This document shows positions 20,240 through 33,599 of a stretch of 64,000 nucleotides of DNA, piece after piece (position 1 is the stretch's first letter; each line of letters opens with the position of its first letter). A model generated the notes under the pieces. That model was not told the origin of the DNA and did not search any database. It saw only the letters and a program-made list of their open reading frames with translations. This DNA comes from Wyeomyia smithii (Eukaryota > Arthropoda > Insecta > Diptera > Culicidae). Both the position numbers and the translations under genes were made by a program. The DNA lies in contig NC_073696.1 of the NCBI RefSeq assembly GCF_029784165.1, forward strand, positions 25,302,358 through 25,366,357, in the 5' to 3' direction.

Positions 20240-22070
20240 CTAAAAATTTGACGCGTATCTTTGTTGTGATATGCACGGCATAAACGTGTGGTGAACGTTA
20301 TACGTGTATACGTTTTCCTGCAATCCAGCCATTCCCCAGTCTATTCACATTTCCAACATTCAACTTAACGGCAAGAACACATTCGGACACCGGATTCAAA
20401 GCCAGCAACTAGACCGATACGTTCAGCGCCTGAGTAATACAAGCCATCCGTGACATGCTGGCTCAGCGAAACATTCCACACATGCTGCTGAAATATGGTT
20501 ATTTGAAGAATATAATTGACTCCGTAAAACATTAATTTCTATTGTGCCGTGTCACATTAACGTTGTTTGAACAGAGATAAGAGCGAACAAAACAATGTAA
20601 AAACTAGAATTAGCTAACTGATGGAGAATATACAGGGTAGCAGAAAAGAGACACGCAGAGGTTCAAGTCTTGTACAATCAATGTGTCTTCCCGATTCGTA
20701 CAAATTTTGCACTGAAATCGCACAATAAATGTGTGAAATGCATAACGCAACAGTTGTACTGCGAATCCATTGACATAGATTGAAATCAAAATATATATCA
20801 TATACACGAGAATCCAGTAAACTTCAGTTTCGGGCGAACGATCATTTTGGGGCGCTCGAAAAATCGTGCTTCATTTACGTGCACCGGTTCATATGAATGA
20901 CTTGCTTATCCCTAATAATACTCTGTATCCAAAACATGTTCCCCCACACAATTAGTGACACTGGTACCAGAAATATGGAATCATATGCATATGAATAAAA
21001 CCAGAGTCATAGATAAATGCAAAATGTTTTGAACAAACTTAAACTTAATGTCCTTTTAATTGTTGATGATTCAATGATGTTTTTAAATGACCGATTGATT
21101 CATGAAAGTGAGCCGATCAGTTAATATTTGCATTAAACTAGTCAGTATTCAAATCATTAGTATTGATTGCTGGTTGCACTGTTTCAACGAGAGCCTTCTG
21201 AAAAAGATTATCAATACTAGTACAATTCAACATGACGATACTAACACCAGTTGAAACTCGTAGTAGTTTGGAGCTGCGGAGCGGAGTTTAGAGAATGATT
21301 TGCATTATGCTCAAAACGCAATCATTGTACTGGTTCCAAATAACATCAATAAATGCACTAAAAACGCACAATTTTGCATTGGTTTCGCACCATTCTATTT
21401 TATAAAGAGTTTGCCCTATTTAAGGACATCGGGATTGTCTTATGTAATAACTGCCGCTTCTGCAACCTTGCAATTGAAACATCTCTGTCAGACTATGGCA
21501 TATCAAAAAAGGCACAGCATTACTATCAACCAAACCAACTTCATCAATGAGTATGGGTTTCTCTTAAGAGGTAACCAACAAGATAGTCGCAGCGACTCTC
21601 TCAGTCTCAGTGCTCTTCAAGTATACATAAAAAAATCCCAAAAAAATTGAAAAATTCCGTAAAGAACCGAAGAGTCTTGAACTTTGAAAGTAGCCTGCGA
21701 CTCACGAATCTGTCAATCGCAAAAGTCGTAAGGAAATCTAAAAAAAAGAATAAAACAATTCACGAAAAGTTAGCGAAAATTTTGATCAACTTCAAGATGT
21801 ATTGTTATTTGACTAACCCTTTCCCCAAAAGCTTAGAGTAATTAGAAAAAATGCAGATTTCATTAGTTGATTGTTGTATCAAAGGAATCAATTCAAAGTT
21901 GTATTGCAATGTTCTGTTAAACAGAAAAAAATCAAATGATGGAAAAAATTAAAAGATATATTCGACTAAAATTATAGAGGTTCCAGAGTCACCGTCTGAA
22001 TGTATTATCAGGAAAAAAAGATGAAAAACATTCAATGGATTTCAAAGAAACACTAGGAAACGAAACCAAT
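20240..22070. other. no gene recognised
   Basis: Mixed AT-rich DNA upstream of the Penelope remnant. Frames at 20610 (minus), 21300 and 21647 of 64-116 codons show low complexity or no recognised motif. Confidence 0.45.
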
Positions 22071-22075
22071 TTTAA

Positions 22076-22201
22076 CCCTCTAGTGTCCAAATTTTGTTTT
22101 TAGACGGACTTCGAAAAAAATCGCTATGAAGCTTTACAAACATTTTTTAAGTTCTTATTTAAGCTTTTTAGAGGTTCAACTGGGCACTGGGCACTAGAGG
22201 G
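22076..22201. mobile_element. piggyBac-like MITE, copy 2
   Basis: This 126-bp unit sits exactly between TTAA (22072-22075) and TTAA (22202-22205). The ends are CCCTCTAGTGTCC and GGGCACTAGAGGG. An AGACGGACTTCGAAAAAA block matches the copies at 10115 and 22585. The GGGCACT motif is doubled at the right end. Confidence 0.8.
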
Positions 22202-22584
22202 TTAAGCAGTTTATGCAGCCTTCTTTATACCGAGACGAAAATGTAAGGCAAAATACAAACATGAGTAGATCAATTTGTTCACTACCTTTTTTCTATTTCT
22301 GCTCTTATCTTCAGATTTTGGAACTGTTTTGACAAATTTTCACAATAAACAGTTTAAGTTTTCAATCGAGGAAGACTGTTTCAATCGCTTCGAACGTATT
22401 TGAGGCAGTTTGCATCTATTTTGCAGAGGGTTTCCTTCACCATAACAGTTCTTATTATTCTTAAAAAGGTTCAAATCTGAGTGATGCATTATTACTTTCA
22501 ATTTGTAAAAACAGTGAAAACTTCAGTCTTTTTAAAAGTTTCACCCTCAAAAATGATTTAGAGACGTGTTGATAAATTCCTTAA

Positions 22585-22705
22585 CTCTCTAGTGCCCAAA
22601 TTAAATTTCAGACGGACTTCGAAAAAACCACTATGTATCATTTCCGTTTTTCAAGTATTTACTGAAGCTTTATAGGGATTCAACTGTAGACCGTCTGAAG
22701 GCGTC
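22585..22705. mobile_element. piggyBac-like MITE, copy 3, right end lost
   Basis: It starts after TTAA (22581-22584) with CTCTCTAGTGCCC and carries AGACGGACTTCGAAAAAACC and GACCGTCTGAAGG. The terminal GGGCACTAG half of the right end is replaced by unrelated sequence, so it is truncated or eroded. It lies only about 380 bases from copy 2, in the same orientation. Confidence 0.7.
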
Positions 22706-22709
22706 TTTA

Positions 22710-25700
22710 GAATCTTCATCAATCATCTTACAGAATATTGTGAAAAATTTTACATATCAAATGATCTTGGCAAAAATGAGAATTGGATTCAACAGCAATC
22801 TTTACTAATGATGATGTAACCTTCCTTTTTAAAAGTTCGAAACAGACCTTGATTTTTGTCGTTTGAACAGAATTGATATATTAATTTACAATTACCACTA
22901 CAAATAGTATGAATCTTTCGTACAAAACAACAGAATCTCTTCCATTTTTCCTCAGTGCTACAACGGCATGGCGCTACGCGCTACTACCGGTCAAGCACAG
23001 CTCCGTCCCACGCGGCAATTCCTCATCCACGGCCGCTGCCGGGCAAGGAAAAAAGGCGAGTCCCCGTCGAATGACCGAGGCGGTGTTGATTGCTATAGCA
23101 ATCATAATGAAATGGATATTTATGTGATGATTGTTTATTTAGAGAAGATCGAAAAACTCTCCAATTGAGCAGTCACAGTTACAACGTCTGCCACTCGGCC
23201 GGGACACGCGTGATGAGGTTAGAGGAGGAGGATGAGTATGATGATGATGAATGTAGGAGTCCCCGGACACAAAGTACAAGCTCATCAGTCGTTTGTCGTT
23301 TATTGCTGCCGTTGCCGTTCGTGGCTGTGGCAAGTCGCTTGCCACCCAGTGATGCCACGCGCTCTCCCTAGAACGGAACTGGACAGTGTTTGGAATGTTA
23401 TGTTTGGCGCGGCGTATGCCAATATAAACTCAATTTACACATCGTTACAGCCAGAGCAAAATAAATAAATAAATTTAAATAAATTAATGACTTGAAAGCG
23501 TTTGCTAATTTGATTGACTCCGGCAGGAAGGTTACGATCCGGGGTCAGCCGAATCCTACTCGCATAATGTGCGTTTGATCATCATAATTAATATGATGCA
23601 ATCTGAATGGGCCCGTGTGTCGCGGTGTGTGGGAATGCAAATTTGTGTTGTTATTGAGCAAAAATGGAAATGAGTCAAGTTCAATTATTTCAAAACATCG
23701 AAAAGTGCTGCAGCATTCGCTTCGCTTCTAACTGGCTTCGGATATTCGAAGTATTGGTATCTATTGCACTTGATAGTCGATAATTACCGGTTTATCATTC
23801 GCTTACGCTGAATCATTTCGATTCTCAATATCCTAACTGACAGCCCAACAATTTCGGGGTAAAAAACTCAGGGACTCAAAACAATAAGCATTCCCCATTT
23901 GACGGCGGTTTACTCAAAAGCCACGGCGAGTAAATTAAAAACCGATCAACACTCCCATCGATTCGATTCCATTCTTCCACCCATCAGAACCGACTAATCG
24001 CGCCGAAGTCTGATTGAAGTTCATCTGCGTCTGCCAGTGTCCGAATCGGTATTTTTCGTAGTGTCATTCCGTCCGATTCCGACTGACGGACTGACGGGCC
24101 TCCTTTTGTACAGTCGGCGCCCAGTTTAATGCCACGATTGAATTCGAATCGATTCCTTTTTTTATGGACCGCAAACTAAACTACAAAGACTCGAACTTGG
24201 ACTCGGACAATGTGATTGAATTGTTGCCACATAATATGTGAATAGGGGCTTCCATTTGACGCAAGTTCTGCTGAAAAGGGAACCGAAGCAAAACGAGACT
24301 CGGTTCTGTGTTCCCAGCCACAGCCGCGCGAAAAAAATAGCTGTATCACTTTTCATTGGCAGTCCTCCCTCTAGCCATTCACGGTTCCTCTCGCATTCAA
24401 ATCCCATCCAAATGCAGATGGATGTTGATTTCTTTTGAATGTGTATCTTATTTTACTTTTTCACACTCCTCTATACCGTAGCCTTGGCGAAAGGTATCGC
24501 AGAAGGCCGTGTGCCGCAGAAGGCTGTGCCCGAAAGGCTTTGTGTTTATGTCTAGCTTGTATCGTTTATTTTATTATGTGGAAGGCTTAATAAATACATA
24601 CACACTGTGAATTAATAATGATATAATATAATTGATTCAACAATAAACATCAATCAAATCAATCTGAATCGAGCAAAGCTATCCATTTTCCTACCTTCCA
24701 GGCGGAGGAATCGACCGAGACACACGATGGGAATCTTCTTCGATTCAGCGGAACGGGCGTACGCTTTTCGGTGCATTAGTCGTCATCATGCGGCAGGTAG
24801 GGAAGAAATTGAGCCGAGAAAGGGGCCTTTTATCGTACCGAAACCGATTGGAATACAATAATGGAAATCATAATATAAAAAGGCTTTTGTGGTTAGATGA
24901 CGAAGGCTTCTCGCGGCAGTGGTAGCGACGTTGGTTGGGACGACGCGGAAGGATTGAGCTGTGCAACAACTATACATTAATAGTACATATCGAAATAGTA
25001 TAGAAAACACAATAGATCAGCTCGGCACGGCATAAGGCACCAGAAAAGATCCACATTGCTTTGGCATGAATTCAAAATAAACTAACTTACAGTGTTACTT
25101 CAATTGGTATTTTACCTTGTAGTAATTTAGCTATCTGTAAGATGAGACATTTTAGTGTTACCGCATATATTTTGATATTTTGAAATTTTGACATTTTATA
25201 CTCTTCATGCACTTTTCCTTAATATTTTTTACCTCTTTACCCATTTTTTATTTAATTGGTAATCGCTAGTGGCCAATCCTACCACCACTTTTTTGTTAAT
25301 TCTTATTTCATTTCTCTTTAATTATTTATCTAAATTTTACTTAGCATTTCGGTCATACTTTACTCACTCTTCAGTTATTCTTTTTTGACTTTTCACTCAG
25401 CGTTTCTCATTCATGACCTACTTTTCTTCTAATATTTCAAATACTTTCTAACACTTAATTCGTTTCTAATTATTTCATGGGATAGAATAAATTGATGAAT
25501 TTATCAAATAACAAAAATCATAGATATAAACTGTCAAAATTGTGTATATTACTGGAATGTTTTACCTAACAATTTGTATTCATTGCACTTCCAACATTTT
25601 TTCATATACTGAGACATTAAATTCGACCCAGAGAATTTGATTTTAAAATAACAAAGAAAATTTAGGAGAGATTTATTAAGAATAATTTATCAAATCAAGA

Positions 25701-28700
25701 ATCGACAAAGAGTGCAAATTCTGATTTAGCAAAATAACTCATGGTAAACAGAAAGTTCCACCTTTACCCGAACGTAACTCTCAATTTAATTCGGGTATGA
25801 ATGAGAGGGGCTTGGTTCAGTTTTCATGTTAAAAAAGTGCCAAATTCCTGTCAATTGCTACATATTATGTTTCCAAACTCATCTCCACCGCATGTTACTT
25901 AATCCATAAAATACAGCACACCGTAATTTATCGGTATTATTATCGCTGCTTAATTAAAGTTTCCCCCTTCCAGGGAAAACTGATCGGAGTTTTGCATAGA
26001 AAAAAATCGCCTCCCGTTAGTCGATAAACAGTGAGATGTTTGTTCAATCACAATCTTTTTTGTTTGTGTCTTCTCCACACCATAGCCAACACGATTTGAA
26101 AAGGAAATTTAATCAAAGTTTTTTTCCTGCCACTGTTCATATCGCAATTCTGTTGGAATTTTTTTTACGATACAAAAAGTTTCTTCCATTCGCTCGGTCC
26201 ATTCAAACAGTGTAAGTTAATAGATTCGCAGCGGCGTTGTCAGTTCACGTGAAGATCGGAAGAAAAAATTACGGAAGACACTCGTTCTTGCTGGGCGCGC
26301 ATCTTCTTCCCTGAGGGAACTGAGCTGCCGCTTTCTCTCGCTTTTATTATCTTTTTATAATTAATTAAGTAAACAAGACGCACCAATTGTGTTTGTGTGT
26401 GCGCTCCTTTTGGCACTCGCTTCTTATTAATTTTTCTTTGGTTCGCTTCGTTTTTTATACCTTTTATGATTAATAATATAAAATTATCTTCATTTTCGAT
26501 ACAGACAAGAATACCGGGGGAGTTTTTTTTTCTTCCTGCTCCGCATCTCGGAATCGAATCAGCTTTGTTTCAATCAGGCTAGAAAAAAAAGCATTCCTTC
26601 CTCAGACGAGGGTGAATCGAGATTAATGCAGCACTGAGATAGCTCAGTGCTAAAATCGAACTCGGACTTCTAGCACGAAGTGTGGGCAAAATTCCACCCC
26701 GGAAAAGGTGAGCCCTTCTACAAAGGTGGGAGGAAATTGCTCGCCTCAAATGAGTTATAATTGCTCTCTGCAATGGTTCGGACTTAATGAACAGACAGGG
26801 AAATATTTTCCAACTTACTCACCCTGCCTCCGAAATAATTCCTTCTGCCGCAACCAAAAACGCGGACATCAGCTGTAAGGAAATATTCATTAGCGCTAAA
26901 TGAGTCGCAAAGAAAGAAGAAATCGTTCCCGGGAAGATAGGGAGGAAGTTTCTAATAAAGTTCGAGTTTTCGACTGAGTAATGATGATAAACGGATCCAC
27001 ACAGCCAGGAGTCGGATTCCAGGTATCCTTACGTAGCCAACCTGTGTCCTATTTCCACTGCCAGGAAAGGGGAAAACCATTCGGTTTTCGAACGCGAGGA
27101 AAAGGGCAAACAAAGAAAAATGCGCTGTGATTCAATTACAGTTTGATTTGGGCTTTATTTTTAATTTAGAGCCCAAGCGACGACTCTTGCGATTTCAGTT
27201 CTCCTATTGCCATTATCTAAAGCGTTCATTTTACAGTGAATAAAGCGATGGAAAGCAATTCGAGACGCCCGAGGATAAAAGGGTTAGCTAATAATATTGT
27301 AATCTACCGGTCGTTTTGTACTGTTACTGACATTTGATAATGGATTTCTTCGAATAGTTCCATTCTATGGGGTTACAATTTCAACTGTTATCTTGTTAAT
27401 TTTTATGGACTGCTTGAAAACATCCAAATTACAATCGGTTCTGCTGTCTGCCGATTTTTTTTCTGTACATCGGCGGCAAAAGTAAAAGCAGAAGCAACAT
27501 AATTACTCATGTAGCAACCTTTAACCGAGCGAATGATCAATTTACGGCCAGCGTTGGTGAATGGTGGAGAGAGAAGAAAAAAGATGCCGCCAATTCGTCA
27601 TTAGATCACCTCTTTTTTGAACCCTCTGTCGGCGATCCATTTTACCGCTAGACCATCTGGCAACGGAGCCGCCGAAAATGATCCAAGTCCAAAACAATAA
27701 TCTACGTGGCTGCATTGCCCTCACCTCTCACTATCGCTCTCTCCCCATTTGGCGCCGATTGATTCAAGCTACTATTGATCGAAAAAAATGCTCCTCATTA
27801 CTCGATCCAATCCGAATCAGCAACAGCATTTTGCCGAACTCCCGCCGTTCCGCCCACCAAAACACTCCCGTGTATTTTTGATGACTGTTTAATTTGTTGC
27901 TTTTGTTTGTACGGCCATGCGCTCGCTATAAATACATAACAACAGAATAATCATTTTCTAACTGCGTCCAAATCTAAGCAGGCGCCAGTCAATGGTTTCG
28001 GTTACAAATTCGTTCTGCTCGCCACGGCGGCTAAAGCTGTCGGCTGTGGGTTGCGAACTGTGTACGCACAGTGGGTCATATTGTGGTGGATACAGTTACG
28101 GCGTTTACTTTCTTTTAAAGTGAAACCATTCTTCTCAAGCACTGTAGAGTCCAGTGATAGACTTCCCATTTCACTTCACTTTTTTGTATTTTGGAATTTA
28201 CACTCCATTTTTTCGATATAAATGCTAGTAACTTCAATGACCTCTCGGATAAGATTGAGAATTATTTCACACCTTACACCTTAAGGAAAGATAAACAAAA
28301 TCTCGGAAATCTCAAACTCGGATCAAATGTTTTTTCATCTGTTGTGGCCTTTGAATAATAAATTTAACAAATAAATCTGAAATATTTTGAAACAATTTTG
28401 TGGATCTATTTTTTTTTTCTTTCTGTAAGACAAAAAAAATTACTCACTTTATTCTAGTAATTACTATAATAAGTTATCTGCAGTGTAAATGTAATATAAG
28501 CAGTAACAACGTGTCTAGTCAAAAATTTCCTGATCTTTCATGTTTTCCGGTAAAGTTTTTATTTTTCCAGTAATTGATTTTTACTCAAAATCATTAATAC
28601 ATCTGTAATATTTCAGGAGGGATTTTTTTTACTGTAAATCGTGATAAAATGGACTTTTCCTTGGTTTTCGTTACAAAAATTATTTTTCCTTCCCCTATTT

Positions 28701-28915
28701 AAACAACATCTAATAAAGGGTTCGTAACTCTCTTGTAACAACACCTCATGAAGAGAATTATATTTTTTGAGCAATCGAATCGTTGATTCTAGGCATATGA
28801 CTATCGAATTAATAACTAGATACTGCCATCTAAATATATATATTAGAGTTGGAATAAGAGCATGGCCAAATTCGAGAACAATGAATTTCAAAAAAAGTTC
28901 AGTATGCGATTGCAC
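22710..28915. other. low-copy-looking region without recognised gene
   Basis: Some 6 kb with few visible repeats. Parts at 22930-24450 and 26220-28100 are GC-richer and show open frames of 60-81 codons on both strands, none with a recognisable domain. A small GCAGAAGGC iteration lies at 24500-24540. The rest (25000-26200 and 28100-28915) is AT-rich. Regulatory DNA or untranslated exons could be here but cannot be shown. Confidence 0.4.
27612..27672 (-). other. tRNA-like promoter relic
   Basis: The minus strand carries TGGTCTAGCGG, a perfect RNA polymerase III A-box match. About 32 bases later comes GGGTTCAAAAAAG, a B box with its final CC lost. The spacing is too short for a normal tRNA and no cloverleaf closes, so this is a tRNA-derived relic (perhaps a SINE head) or chance. 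Confidence 0.25.
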
Positions 28916-28919
28916 AAGA

Positions 28920-29480
28920 AGTTAAATTAGATCCTTCGGGGATAATTCTGTCTAAAGAGCGAAATTCCCTATTAATTACAGGTTTTCTGGGTTTGCCCAG
29001 GAACTAGACATCCTGAGTAAATTTAAAGACATCACTTTCAAATCTTTTAGAAGGAAGCTAATGACCCTCCTACTCCTCCTCCCCTCTCTAATAATCTCTC
29101 AGCAAGATATCCATGCCAGGTGGCAAGCCTAATATCAAATAGTTTGTAATGTTTGATAAACTGCATTCAAACTCACAAGACGCATTTGTAATAGGTTATG
29201 GGCCCAACGTAGTAGATTTTATCACAAAGAAATAGGAAAATATTCAAGAGCGAAAATGAGTTCTGGTAGTGCTGAACGCGATGGATCGAGAGACACAGGA
29301 AGCGGTGCGGCGACATCTTGATCGAAAGCTGGAAGTTCGAATTCAAGACTGTGAGGATTACGTATCATGGGTGTTCGCCATGAAGATGACATTGATACGG
29401 ATAGGATTGAAGCTGAAACAAGCCCTTGACCGCTCGTCAAGATAACGAAATCTATCTGGGATCTTTAACATATTACTCAA
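28920..29480. other. probable dispersed repeat, no coding call
   Basis: A moderately GC-rich block after AT-rich flanks. It shows no terminal repeats. The 72-codon minus frame at 29222 has no motif that I can name. Its abrupt borders and the LINE remnants that follow suggest transposon debris. Confidence 0.3.
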
Positions 29481-29588
29481 GCACCTCCCTGAAAGTACAC
29501 AAAAATTTTCAGTAAAATTTTCAATAGTTGTTTCAAAAATGTATATTTTCCCAAATTATTAAAAAATGCAAAATATACTTCACTTTTA

Positions 29589-29700
29589 AAGCCGGATAAA
29601 AACCCAGCTGTAGTTTCAAGTTATCGACCAACCAGTTTGCTTTCTCCGATAAGTTAACTGTTTGTGAGAATTATTCTTAACAGGATGATGGGTCATTTTC
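29589..29700 (+). pseudogene. jockey-like LINE reverse-transcriptase scrap
   Basis: One frame reads KPDKNPAVVSSYRPTSLLSP, then a stop, then LFVRIILNRMM. This matches the opening block of jockey/CR1-type RT (KPGK.P...SSYRPISLL..L.K..E..L..R). It is cut directly against an RTE remnant in the next few bases. Confidence 0.65.
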
Positions 29701-30810
29701 AAGATTTGGGAGGAAGAACGAGTATTATGTGTCCCATCTACAAAAAGGCCGACAAGGTGGGGTGCTGCAATTACAGAGCAATCACTCTGCTGAACGCCGC
29801 CTAAAAGGTACTCTCCCAAATACTCTACCATCGACTATCACCATTTGCGGAAGCACTTCGTGGGCCACTACCATGCAGGATGGGTGCCCGCGCCACCACG
29901 GATCAGATATTCATGGTTCGGCAGGTTATGTAGAAATGCCGCGAATACAACGTGCCCACATATCATCTATTCCTCGATTCAAAATCAGCATACGACACAA
30001 TCGATCTAGACCAGCCATGCAAAATTATGCACGAATACGGATTTCCGGACAAACTTACGCGGTTGGTAAAAGCGACGATGAATCGAGTGATGTGTGTAGT
30101 TCGAGTATCGGGAGCATTAACGAGCCCCTTCGAAACTCGAAGAGGTTTGAGACAAGGTGATGGTCTCTCGTGCGTACTGCTTTATATTGCCCTGGAAGGT
30201 ATCATTAGAAGGGGGGATTAATACAAGTGGCACGATATTCTAATAGTCGGTTAAACTGTTTGGCTTCGTCGACGATTTCGAACATGTGGCTTGGACCTTT
30301 GTAAAGATAAGGAATACGTCATCGGACTAAAAGCCGAAACCAAACGGATTGGAGTGGTCATCAATGCATCGAAGATCAATCGAACATCAATGCATGAAAG
30401 GAAAGGGTTCACGATAAGACAGTGCTAACCTCCCACCTCGAGTGCAAGTTGGTGGTGACGAAATCGAGGCCGAAAACGATACCAGCAGAGAAATTCATCA
30501 GGGCATTATGACAGGAAATCGTACATATTTCGAGCTCCGGAGGACGCTTCTGTCGATAAGATTTCGCCGCCAAACCATTTAACCATCTACGAGACGCTGA
30601 TCAAACTGGTAGTTCTCTACGGCCATGAGACATAGACTATGCTTGTGGAAGACTAACGCACCCTTGCGGTCCATAAGCGGAAGGTGTGGCGTACCATCTT
30701 CGGTGGACTACAGATGGAGAACGGAACGTGGAGAAGGCGAATGAACCACGAACTGCATGATCTGCTTAGGGTGGGCTGGACATGTCGTAAGGAAGTCGGA
30801 CGACACCGAA
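29701..30810 (+). pseudogene. RTE reverse-transcriptase remnant
   Basis: Frames around 29720-30220 give CPIYKKADKVGCCNYRAITLLNAA, split by shifts. Then come YHLFLDSKSAYDTID (motif A, with the metal-binding Asp kept), GFPDKLTRLVKATM, and RRGLRQGDGLSCVLLYIALEGIIRRGD. The FADD box is eroded near 30260 (GFVDDFE). Thumb-region pieces follow: GDEIEAENDTSREIH near 30455, and LGWAGHVVRKSDD near 30765. The element is cut at its 3' side by the foldback element starting near 30800. Confidence 0.85.
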
Positions 30811-31195
30811 AACACCAAAGAGCTAGAGTGTCCCAAAAAAATACTAGAGCTGTTCAAATTTGATTATGTCGAAATTTATGTTGCAAATCATTTCTTCTGC
30901 CAACACTGCCAGTGTACCGGCGTCAGTAAGATTTCCATCAGAAGTAACCTCTGAAACACGTTGTAGATTCTACCTACGTCTAGAATATTGACCTAAATTT
31001 GTTTGCTTGATCCAGCTGAATGTATAAACTCATCACGACAGGTTACTTCTGATGGGAATCCTACTGACACCGGTATATTGGTAATGTTGGCAGAAAACAA
31101 GATTTTCTGCATTTAAATCGACATACTCAGCTTTGAACAGCTATGGCTCTTTTCAGGGACATCCTTGCTCTTCAGTGTCTTCTGCAAAGTTGTTA
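30800..31195. mobile_element. foldback MITE with ~130-bp inverted arms
   Basis: The left arm (about 30810-30950) and right arm (about 31040-31185) are imperfect reverse complements. For example, CAACACTGCCAGTGTACCGG..ATCAGAAGTAACCT on the left faces AGGTTACTTCTGAT..CCGGTATATTGGTAATGTTGG on the right, with a ~85-base centre. It interrupts the RTE remnant. No clear target duplication is visible. Transcripts across it would form a long double-stranded stem. Confidence 0.75.
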
Positions 31196-31199
31196 GGCA

Positions 31200-33295
31200 T
31201 CTAAAATACTATACTTTAACATAATGTAGTGCATTATTAGAGCAATATTGAATTCATTAGCATTATTCGCTAGAAAGGTAAATGCAAAAAAGTAGGTTTT
31301 CCCATATAAATTTTCATACAAATTTGAAATGCAATGCGCCAAGCGGAGACAAAACCAATGACTTCCGGTAAGTTCAAGGTTGTGTGGGGCCCCAGAAGGA
31401 ACCAAAAAAACTTGGTTCTGGAAAATCGACCACTTTTCCCCACCCTAATGGATACCTTATCAATTGTAGTCCAACGGGGTCCTCGGATGATAACACGCCA
31501 GAAGATGCGCGACCAGGAAAGAAACCCTACGGTGGCTAATTGAAGATATTTGGATCCGTTTCCATTAGGCACGTGGTGAATCAGTAGAGGAATATACCCG
31601 GCCGACTACGGAGATGAATGATCCAATCACGTAGGCGTTAAATAGACCTGACCAAGAACTGTGGCTTTGAAAAAGAAAGTTGCAGAGCTAGAGATCAGTA
31701 AAAGGCGATCACGACTTTCCTGCAAGGAAGCTCAAAATCTCTGAATAAAAATATGTAGTAATAATATATTTAAATATAACTAAATAATCCGTATAATAGT
31801 TTGTATTTAATGTAATTCAAATCGACAGAGCTGCGCAAAGTTACTATTTTGGGCAACCACGCGCCCCACTGTGCGCGTTACACGTCCTTACAACTGTGAT
31901 CATAGCAAGCGTAGAAGATAGGAGGAAAACATCGTCTGACCAGATCAAAGAGCGAAAAAAAATAGGAAATTAGTTTTGCAGTCATAAGATCGACAACACA
32001 GCATCAGATAAGTTCATCCGCGTTTGGCTACCCCATTCAGAAGAAGTTCACAGTGCGGAGCCGGTCAAATTCACCGCACCTTCTACCGAATTAATATTTT
32101 AACCAATAATTGTGAAGGCCGCCCTGTGACTTTCCACCAGCTGAACAATGCGGCGTTTTTAATCTATTGTAGAGCTACTAGAAGCAAAATAGTTCGGCTA
32201 GAGTCAAAGAAAATTAAGCCGCTGGAAGAGGTGTTAAGCAAACATGAACAAACAAAGCCAAGAGGGGTAAAATAGACTGAAATTTCGAGATCATGTTTGC
32301 CCCATTCATTGACAATCATGCTCGCTTGAATGGTCGATTTTATGCGTCGTCATTCGTTAGTCCGTTCGGTCTAATCGACATTTAATGAAGTTCACATGCA
32401 TTCGCGGGATTGTAATTTTCCCTGGCGCTCACCGTGTAGCAAAAATTAACTGTAAATCCTATTTGCTGGTTATCACAGGAAAAAAAGAACCAGTCAATTT
32501 GCAGGAAAGCGAACAGCCAAATTGGCATTTTATCCCCCATTTCACTCTACTAGCTGTCATAACAGAATAACGCACAACATTACAAGAGAGGGTCCATTGA
32601 GCGCGGGAAAAGTTTCGTCATTATCTATGATATGCATAAACCATTGTGCCTTATTTCACTCCTTTGTGAGTCCAACAATAGACATACAATAGGAATCGAT
32701 CAATAGTTGCGGTTGAATGAAGAAAGATACATTTCGTCGAGAAAAAAAAAGAAAACCGTGCCGTCTTTTTCAAACTCATACCCGCAACATCGGAGCACAT
32801 AGCTCACGTGCGAGCGATTGTAGCGACTTGTTATACTGTGGAACCCCTTCTGACCCAATCGAATCTTGGTTTGCCATAGAATAGCAAAATAAAAGCTCCA
32901 TCATTTACCTACTGACGGATAAATTGTAGGTATACGCTGCCAGCTTTTATTCTCATTTCTTTTCGAGTTCGATTCAGTCGATTAATGAATTGACGTGGCC
33001 TTCTCCATCTAACCAATGGCATTTGGCAGTGTAAGCGAAATCCGTTTCACTACAACCACTACTACTTAGTGATAACATAATTATTTTATGCGTTATGCAT
33101 GCTGAATTTATAATGAATAAATTTCAGCAATCATTTAATGTAAAATAAGAACTATTCATTTCATGGAGTAAATTCCTGTTTTTGATAAGAAACTATTCAA
33201 TGTTTGTACTTGTAAATAGTATCAAGTCAAATACAAAATTTACTGCATAACTTTCATTGGCACTCAACACCGATTTAACTTCTTTATCATCCTGT
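31200..33295. other. no gene recognised
   Basis: The part at 31440-31620 may be a further RTE 3' scrap but is too eroded to prove. Frames at 32024 and 32385 (83 and 61 codons) have no recognised domain. The remainder is AT-rich. Confidence 0.4.
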
Positions 33296-33299
33296 TTGA

Positions 33300-33560
33300 G
33301 ACGCCTTTTGATCGCCCCATTATTGTTCAATGGGCCGCAATGCTAGGCAGTTTGATGGGTTTGGAAAATTTTGGAACAAAATTGACTTTCCACTTCTGAG
33401 CAATGTCAGCAATATTGTGAGAAAATGTTGGATCCGGCCATAACTTTTTTTTCAGTTTATGCTCTGGGGCAGCACTGGGTAGAACGACAGTGTAACAAAC
33501 AGCCTTGGGTAGTTTTACGTCAATCTTGCGGTCGTGGCTTTGCACACAATCCTCCTGAAT
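33300..33560 (-). pseudogene. Tc1/mariner transposase C-terminal remnant
   Basis: The minus strand reads DRKIDVKLPKAVCYTV, an Asp-rich basic segment, then FSHNIADIAQKWKVNFVP, then KPIKLPS. A +1 shift then gives LRPIEQ, corresponding to the (L)RPIE(N/K)(F/L)W motif that holds the last catalytic acid of Tc1/mariner transposases. The first two catalytic Asp regions and the DNA-binding domain are missing. Confidence is limited by the frameshift. Confidence 0.5.
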
Positions 33561-33599
33561 TTTTACAATCGTTTGAACGTATCAAGTAAAACTTCAATA

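Noticed and set aside
27612..27672. A functional tRNA gene
   Set aside because: The A box is good, but the B box is damaged, the spacing is too short and no cloverleaf closes.
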